DNA of 64,000 bases. Source: an uncultured Anaerolineae bacterium. Its GTDB lineage: Bacteria > Chloroflexota > Anaerolineae > Aggregatilineales > Phototrophicaceae. The notes under the pieces are model-generated. The model was not told the DNA's origin. It did no database searches and saw nothing but the letters and a program-made list of their open reading frames with translations. Shown here piece after piece: positions 60,584 to 64,000 of the stretch. Position numbers and translations under genes: made by a program. Position 1 is the first letter of the stretch. Each line of letters begins with the position of its first letter. The DNA is taken from positions 434,001 to 498,000 of the forward strand of contig CAKQCB010000001.1 in assembly GCA_934216615.1 (NCBI GenBank), read 5' to 3'.

Positions 60584-62664
60584 GTTTCTTGTCTCGTTTC
60601 ACCCGGTTGTAAGGTGACTGTTTCTTTACGATCCCGATAAACGATGTGACGGGTTAAAGGCACATCAGCGATATTGGTTGCTGTCCATTGTACTGTGTTC
60701 GGCGTCCAATCGGCAGAAATCGTAAAGCCCGATGCTAACAAGTTCTCGTAAGAGGTGTGTTCCCATGAAGACGGAATTGCAGGGAACAACAAGAGCGAAT
60801 CTTCTTCAAAGGTCTGCAACAACATTTGATGAATGGCAACACAACAGGCCGCTTGCGCCGTGCCGAAATACTGCATATTCCATTCACCATCTTCCATCAC
60901 TTCGGTCATCCCGCCGAAGTTACACATGGTGGGGTACGTCCCTTTCAGAATTTCCCAAACCAAGTCCCCTTCGTCTTGCCATGCCAAAATTGATCCAACC
61001 ACGCCTGCCGACCACGGGAAAGCCCGTTCGTGCATCCCATCCCCCATGAGGCCCCCTTCATAGCGGCCAAGATACGTTTTGATCGTGCTGATGGAGCGTT
61101 CATCTTTGGGGTTGATCACTTGCATGGGGTAGATTGGCGCGACTGAACTCATGTTGATGTGTTCTTGATCGTCCGATGCTTTAAAGAATGTCCCGTTAAA
61201 CAGGCCATCCATGATCTTCATCAGCTCATCAGCGATGACAAGACATTCTCTTGAAAAATCATTGGCATGCCCCAAAATTTCAGCGGCATGCGCGTAATGA
61301 CGCAGGATGACGATTGTCCCTGCGAGGTTCGTGCCATCATTACGGACCTTCACAGGGCTTTCGTGAACGCCAACCAAGTAGCCTATCTCATAACCGCGTT
61401 CGGTCTTCTCGACGATCTTCTTTCTGAAGAAGGTCGCCAAGCCCTCTAAAATCGGAAAGAATTCTTCTAAATAGGCTTTGTCTTGGGTCATATTGTAATA
61501 ACCCATGAGCGTGTTGGCATAAGACCCGTTGTTATGCACTTGGAATTTCATGTGTAAGAGCGTGCCATACGCTTTACGGCCATCATGCGTAATTTCCCAA
61601 TCCCATTTCATACCATCTGCATCGAACTCATCACGGGCATGACGGCGCGCCGCGTCTGCGGTGCGTTGGAAGAAACGCGCCCCTTCCAGCGCTTCAGCAC
61701 GGTGATTCGCGCCTAACAGTGCGTGATGCAAGAAGTAGGAATCCCAGAAGATATGAGATGACCATGTACGACGTAAGTTATTCACAGGTAACCCGCCGGA
61801 AACAGGACTTTGCATCGCCTTCAAATGATACATGCTGGCATCATAGAAAAACTGCATGGTTTCATCGGGAATTGAGATGCTCGACACGGCGAAATAGTGA
61901 TCCCAAAACGCTTGATGTTCTTTGCGAAGCGCATCGATGCCCAAGGCCATTGCCTCATCTAAAGCGCGGGTACTTACCAAGCCTTGGCGATTATCCGAAA
62001 TATAAAAAAACTTGGTGAATGTTTTACCGCGCAAGGTGACATAGCGATCATTCCCAACTTTGGAAACATCGCTGGCGACAGGTTCGGTTTTTAACGCCAT
62101 AATCCCCTGTGTTTCGCCCAAATCATAGAAACCTTCGGGTGCAGTGTCGGACATTTCGATAGAACGGAACGGGTCCGTATCCCAAATATCATCCACCCAC
62201 ACACCAGGCCCCATCCATGCTTGGAAATCAACTTCTTGATCAAACGTATATTGTTCGATCAAAATCGACCGTGTGGCATGCAACCATGTCACGACTTTCC
62301 CTTTGACCGCGCCGTAATCAACGTCTGTATAGAGTGTCCCTTCACGGGGGACAAATTTCTGCTCACTGGCGAGCAGTTCGAGCGCTTTACCATCTTCATC
62401 AAGGACAAAGTACCAAGTACGGCCGATGGGCGCAACTTCATACCAGCCTGAACCCGGCGCATGTTCCAGCTTTTTATCTAGCGGGTAGCGACCTGCTACC
62501 ATCACCAATTTATCTTCGGGATAATATCGGTCAGATTTGTACCAGTTACAGCGGTCCACACTCACTTTGTGAGGAACCATCGACCCCGTATACCCAATAA
62601 GAACCGCGTCCGTTCCATTACCCATAAAACAATGATAATAATTCTCGGGGAGTTGCAATGTCAT
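60571..62664 (-). CDS. (alpha/alpha)6-barrel glycoside hydrolase or phosphorylase (GH65/GH95-like)
   Basis: 697 aa. N-terminal beta-sandwich (to ~260), then an (alpha/alpha)6 barrel and a C-terminal beta part. 'NLRRTWSSHIFWDSYFLHHA' corresponds to the WD.E.f..p region of GH65-type proteins; the likely general acid is Glu in 'YLVGVHESPVKVRNDGTNLA'; 'HERAFPWSAGVVGSILAWQD' closes the barrel. I cannot choose between GH65, GH95 and newer families, and so not between hydrolase and phosphorylase. No signal peptide, so cytoplasmic and fed by the ABC permeases. It begins 2 bp after the permease stop. Confidence 0.8.
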   Translation of the reverse strand: MTLQLPENYYHCFMGNGTDAVLIGYTGSMVPHKVSVDRCNWYKSDRYYPEDKLVMVAGRYPLDKKLEHAPGSGWYEVAPIGRTWYFVLDEDGKALELLASEQKFVPREGTLYTDVDYGAVKGKVVTWLHATRSILIEQYTFDQEVDFQAWMGPGVWVDDIWDTDPFRSIEMSDTAPEGFYDLGETQGIMALKTEPVASDVSKVGNDRYVTLRGKTFTKFFYISDNRQGLVSTRALDEAMALGIDALRKEHQAFWDHYFAVSSISIPDETMQFFYDASMYHLKAMQSPVSGGLPVNNLRRTWSSHIFWDSYFLHHALLGANHRAEALEGARFFQRTADAARRHARDEFDADGMKWDWEITHDGRKAYGTLLHMKFQVHNNGSYANTLMGYYNMTQDKAYLEEFFPILEGLATFFRKKIVEKTERGYEIGYLVGVHESPVKVRNDGTNLAGTIVILRHYAHAAEILGHANDFSRECLVIADELMKIMDGLFNGTFFKASDDQEHINMSSVAPIYPMQVINPKDERSISTIKTYLGRYEGGLMGDGMHERAFPWSAGVVGSILAWQDEGDLVWEILKGTYPTMCNFGGMTEVMEDGEWNMQYFGTAQAACCVAIHQMLLQTFEEDSLLLFPAIPSSWEHTSYENLLASGFTISADWTPNTVQWTATNIADVPLTRHIVYRDRKETVTLQPGETRQETWVS

Positions 62665-62666
62665 GA

Positions 62667-63572
62667 TTAACCTTTAAGACCTGTAAGAGAAATACCTTCA
62701 ACAAACGCTCGCTGTGCGAACATAAACAAGATGACAATCGGCATCATCAAGACGACCGATGCCGCCATCAGTAAGTTCATGCGCACATCGTATTGACCAT
62801 TAAAATAAGCAAGCCCAACCGCGACGGTATATTGGTTCGGGTTGCCTAAATACAAAAGTGGATGCAGGAAATCGTTCCAAGTATCTTTGAATGTGAGAAT
62901 CGCGATCACCGAAAGTACGGGGAAACTCAAAGGCACAATGACTCTGAGAAGAATTTGCAATGTATTAGCGCCATCAATGACGGCGGCTTCTTCAAGTTCA
63001 CGCGGGATGGTCATAAAGAACTGGCGCATTAAGAAAATCGCATATGCATTCCCAAACCAATGAGGGACAATGAGAGGCCAGTAAGTATTCACCCACCCAA
63101 GCTGATTAAACAAGATGTACTCAGGAATGAGAATCGCGGCGCTGGGCAACATCAAGGTTGCCAACAACACCGTAAATAGGAAGTTTTTGCCGGGGGCATT
63201 CAAACGGGCAAAGCCGTATGCCACGACAGTACAAGAGATCAAACGCCCTGCCAAAACCCCTGCTTCGATGATCAAGGTATTGACGATATAACGACCGAAG
63301 GGCAAATTGGGATTACTGAACGCGTCCACAAAATTCTGCCAAACGGGAGGGTTCGGAATCCAACGCGGGGGCCAAATAAAAATTTGATTGTCGGGCTTCA
63401 GCGCGGTTGTAATCATCCAAAAGAGCGGAAAGAGGAAGATAGCGCTCAACAAGATGAGCAAACCGTAGACGATGATCCCATGCAAGCTGATGGAAAAACG
63501 CGGAAAATTACGCCGTGTGCTTTGAACACGACTGCGGGATTGTTGAGCAATGGAAGGTGAATTTGCTGTCAT
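62667..63572 (-). CDS. Carbohydrate ABC permease (MalG-type)
   Basis: 301 aa, six membrane helices. EAA loop 'RELEEAAVIDGANTLQILLR'. The N-terminus has ~25 polar residues before helix 1 ('IIVYGLLILLSAIFLFPLFW'). 'YANTLIMG'-type glycan neighbours and the partner permease at the edge form one transporter; the binding protein and ATPase are not in the window. Confidence 0.92.
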   Translation of the reverse strand: MTANSPSIAQQSRSRVQSTRRNFPRFSISLHGIIVYGLLILLSAIFLFPLFWMITTALKPDNQIFIWPPRWIPNPPVWQNFVDAFSNPNLPFGRYIVNTLIIEAGVLAGRLISCTVVAYGFARLNAPGKNFLFTVLLATLMLPSAAILIPEYILFNQLGWVNTYWPLIVPHWFGNAYAIFLMRQFFMTIPRELEEAAVIDGANTLQILLRVIVPLSFPVLSVIAILTFKDTWNDFLHPLLYLGNPNQYTVAVGLAYFNGQYDVRMNLLMAASVVLMMPIVILFMFAQRAFVEGISLTGLKG

Positions 63573-63575
63573 GGT

Positions 63576-64000
63576 TTAATCATTTGCCCCGCTGTAGAAA
63601 ACCCACTTTTTAGAGCTTCGGTTGATCAAAATGGTAATGATGAGAATGACGACAAATAGAACCCACGCCAGCGCCGAGGCATATCCCATATTGAGAAACT
63701 TAAACCCTTCTTCATACAAGTGAAGAAGATAGAACAAGGTTGATTTCTCTGGCGCGCCGATCTGACCGCCACGCGTTGTAGAAATGACATACGCAGAGTC
63801 AAACGTCTGGAAAGTACCGATCATCGACATGATTAAGTTGAAGAAGATGGTAGGTGTCAGTAAGGGGATGGTCATGCGTAAGAAACGCGTAAGTCGCCCT
63901 GCCCCATCCACTTCGGCGGCCTCATAAAGTTCGCGCGGGATGCCTTTCAGCCCCGCGAGGAAGATGAGCATCTGTCCCCCTACCCCCCATGTGCTCATGA
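63576..64000 (-). CDS. Carbohydrate ABC permease (MalF-type), cut by the window edge
   Basis: Only the C-terminal ~140 residues are visible. EAA loop 'RELYEAAEVDGAGRLTRFLR', then 'MTIPLLTPTIFFNLIMSMIG' and 'ALAWVLFVVILIITILINR'. The N-terminus lies beyond base 64000; the ATG near 63998 is internal. Its gene is 3 bp upstream of the MalG-type permease. First visible gene of the - strand glycan operon. Confidence 0.93.
   Translation of the reverse strand, partial: MSTWGVGGQMLIFLAGLKGIPRELYEAAEVDGAGRLTRFLRMTIPLLTPTIFFNLIMSMIGTFQTFDSAYVISTTRGGQIGAPEKSTLFYLLHLYEEGFKFLNMGYASALAWVLFVVILIITILINRSSKKWVFYSGAND

Noticed and set aside
1..64000. CRISPR arrays, IS elements and attachment sites
   Set aside because: Looked for regularly spaced direct repeats, transposase motifs and terminal inverted repeats; none was seen.

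Overview
The window is about 64 kb of bacterial chromosome with moderate GC and dense, mostly housekeeping gene content. It suggests a member of the Chloroflexota, probably Anaerolineae-like. This is an inference from gene style rather than from a marker: a BTAD-type regulator with a degenerate ATPase front end, a fused multi-spanning membrane/spermidine-synthase-like protein, a membrane-anchored Baseplate-J-domain protein between alaS and ruvX, a glycosyltransferase-39-style C-terminal tail at the left edge, several carbohydrate ABC systems, and MurA with Asp in place of the catalytic Cys. No phage, IS element or CRISPR array was seen.

Layout. 1-7.3 kb: the 3' end of a + strand gene, then a - strand block: dGTPase, Ser/Thr kinase, and a four-gene membrane cassette (DUF2207 protein, winged-helix/zinc-ribbon membrane protein, helical protein, SPFH protein). 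7.4-11 kb: a coiled-coil protein, murA and a SAM hydrolase. 11-14 kb: a hisHAFIE operon preceded by a strong promoter, a short His-rich leader peptide (MFTQHQPHHHHNKGFV) and an intrinsic terminator, which is the classic layout of ribosome-mediated attenuation. 14-21 kb: thioesterase, acyl-CoA ligase, a small membrane protein, a BTAD regulator, tRNA-Arg(UCU) and gyrB. 21-25 kb: thiamine ABC transporter thiBPQ under a TPP riboswitch with its own terminator and promoter. 25-31.3 kb: two CoA-transferase-like subunits separated by an ADP-ribosylglycohydrolase, a C-terminal processing protease, secG and an oligopeptide-type binding protein. 31.4-43.2 kb: cNMP-binding protein, TauE-type permease, tyrS, then the alaS - Baseplate-J protein - ruvX - mltG - lipoprotein chain with ATGA overlaps, pyrimidine-nucleoside phosphorylase and a DsbA-like protein.

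43-53 kb: envelope proteins, two sugar mutarotases (RbsD/FucU type and RhaM type), then a LacI-regulated sugar operon: regulator, binding protein, two permeases, ATPase and a GH13_18 sugar phosphorylase most like glucosylglycerate phosphorylase. An 18-bp perfect palindrome just downstream of the predicted LacI-gene promoter is its likely operator. 53-54.7 kb: small stress/envelope genes (DUF1328, YihY, YtxH). 54.8-64 kb: a second glycan cluster with a GH36 alpha-galactosidase facing a long - strand operon of two carbohydrate permeases (the first cut by the window edge), an (alpha/alpha)6 glycosidase or phosphorylase, the fused membrane/spermidine-synthase-like protein, a YesL-type DUF624 protein and an alpha/beta hydrolase.

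The most noteworthy signals are the his leader-peptide attenuator, the membrane cassette at 0.4-4.6 kb, the SH3-like insertion in the sugar permease at 48 kb, the CoA-transferase-like B subunit that seems to lack its catalytic glutamate, and the LacI operator/promoter arrangement.
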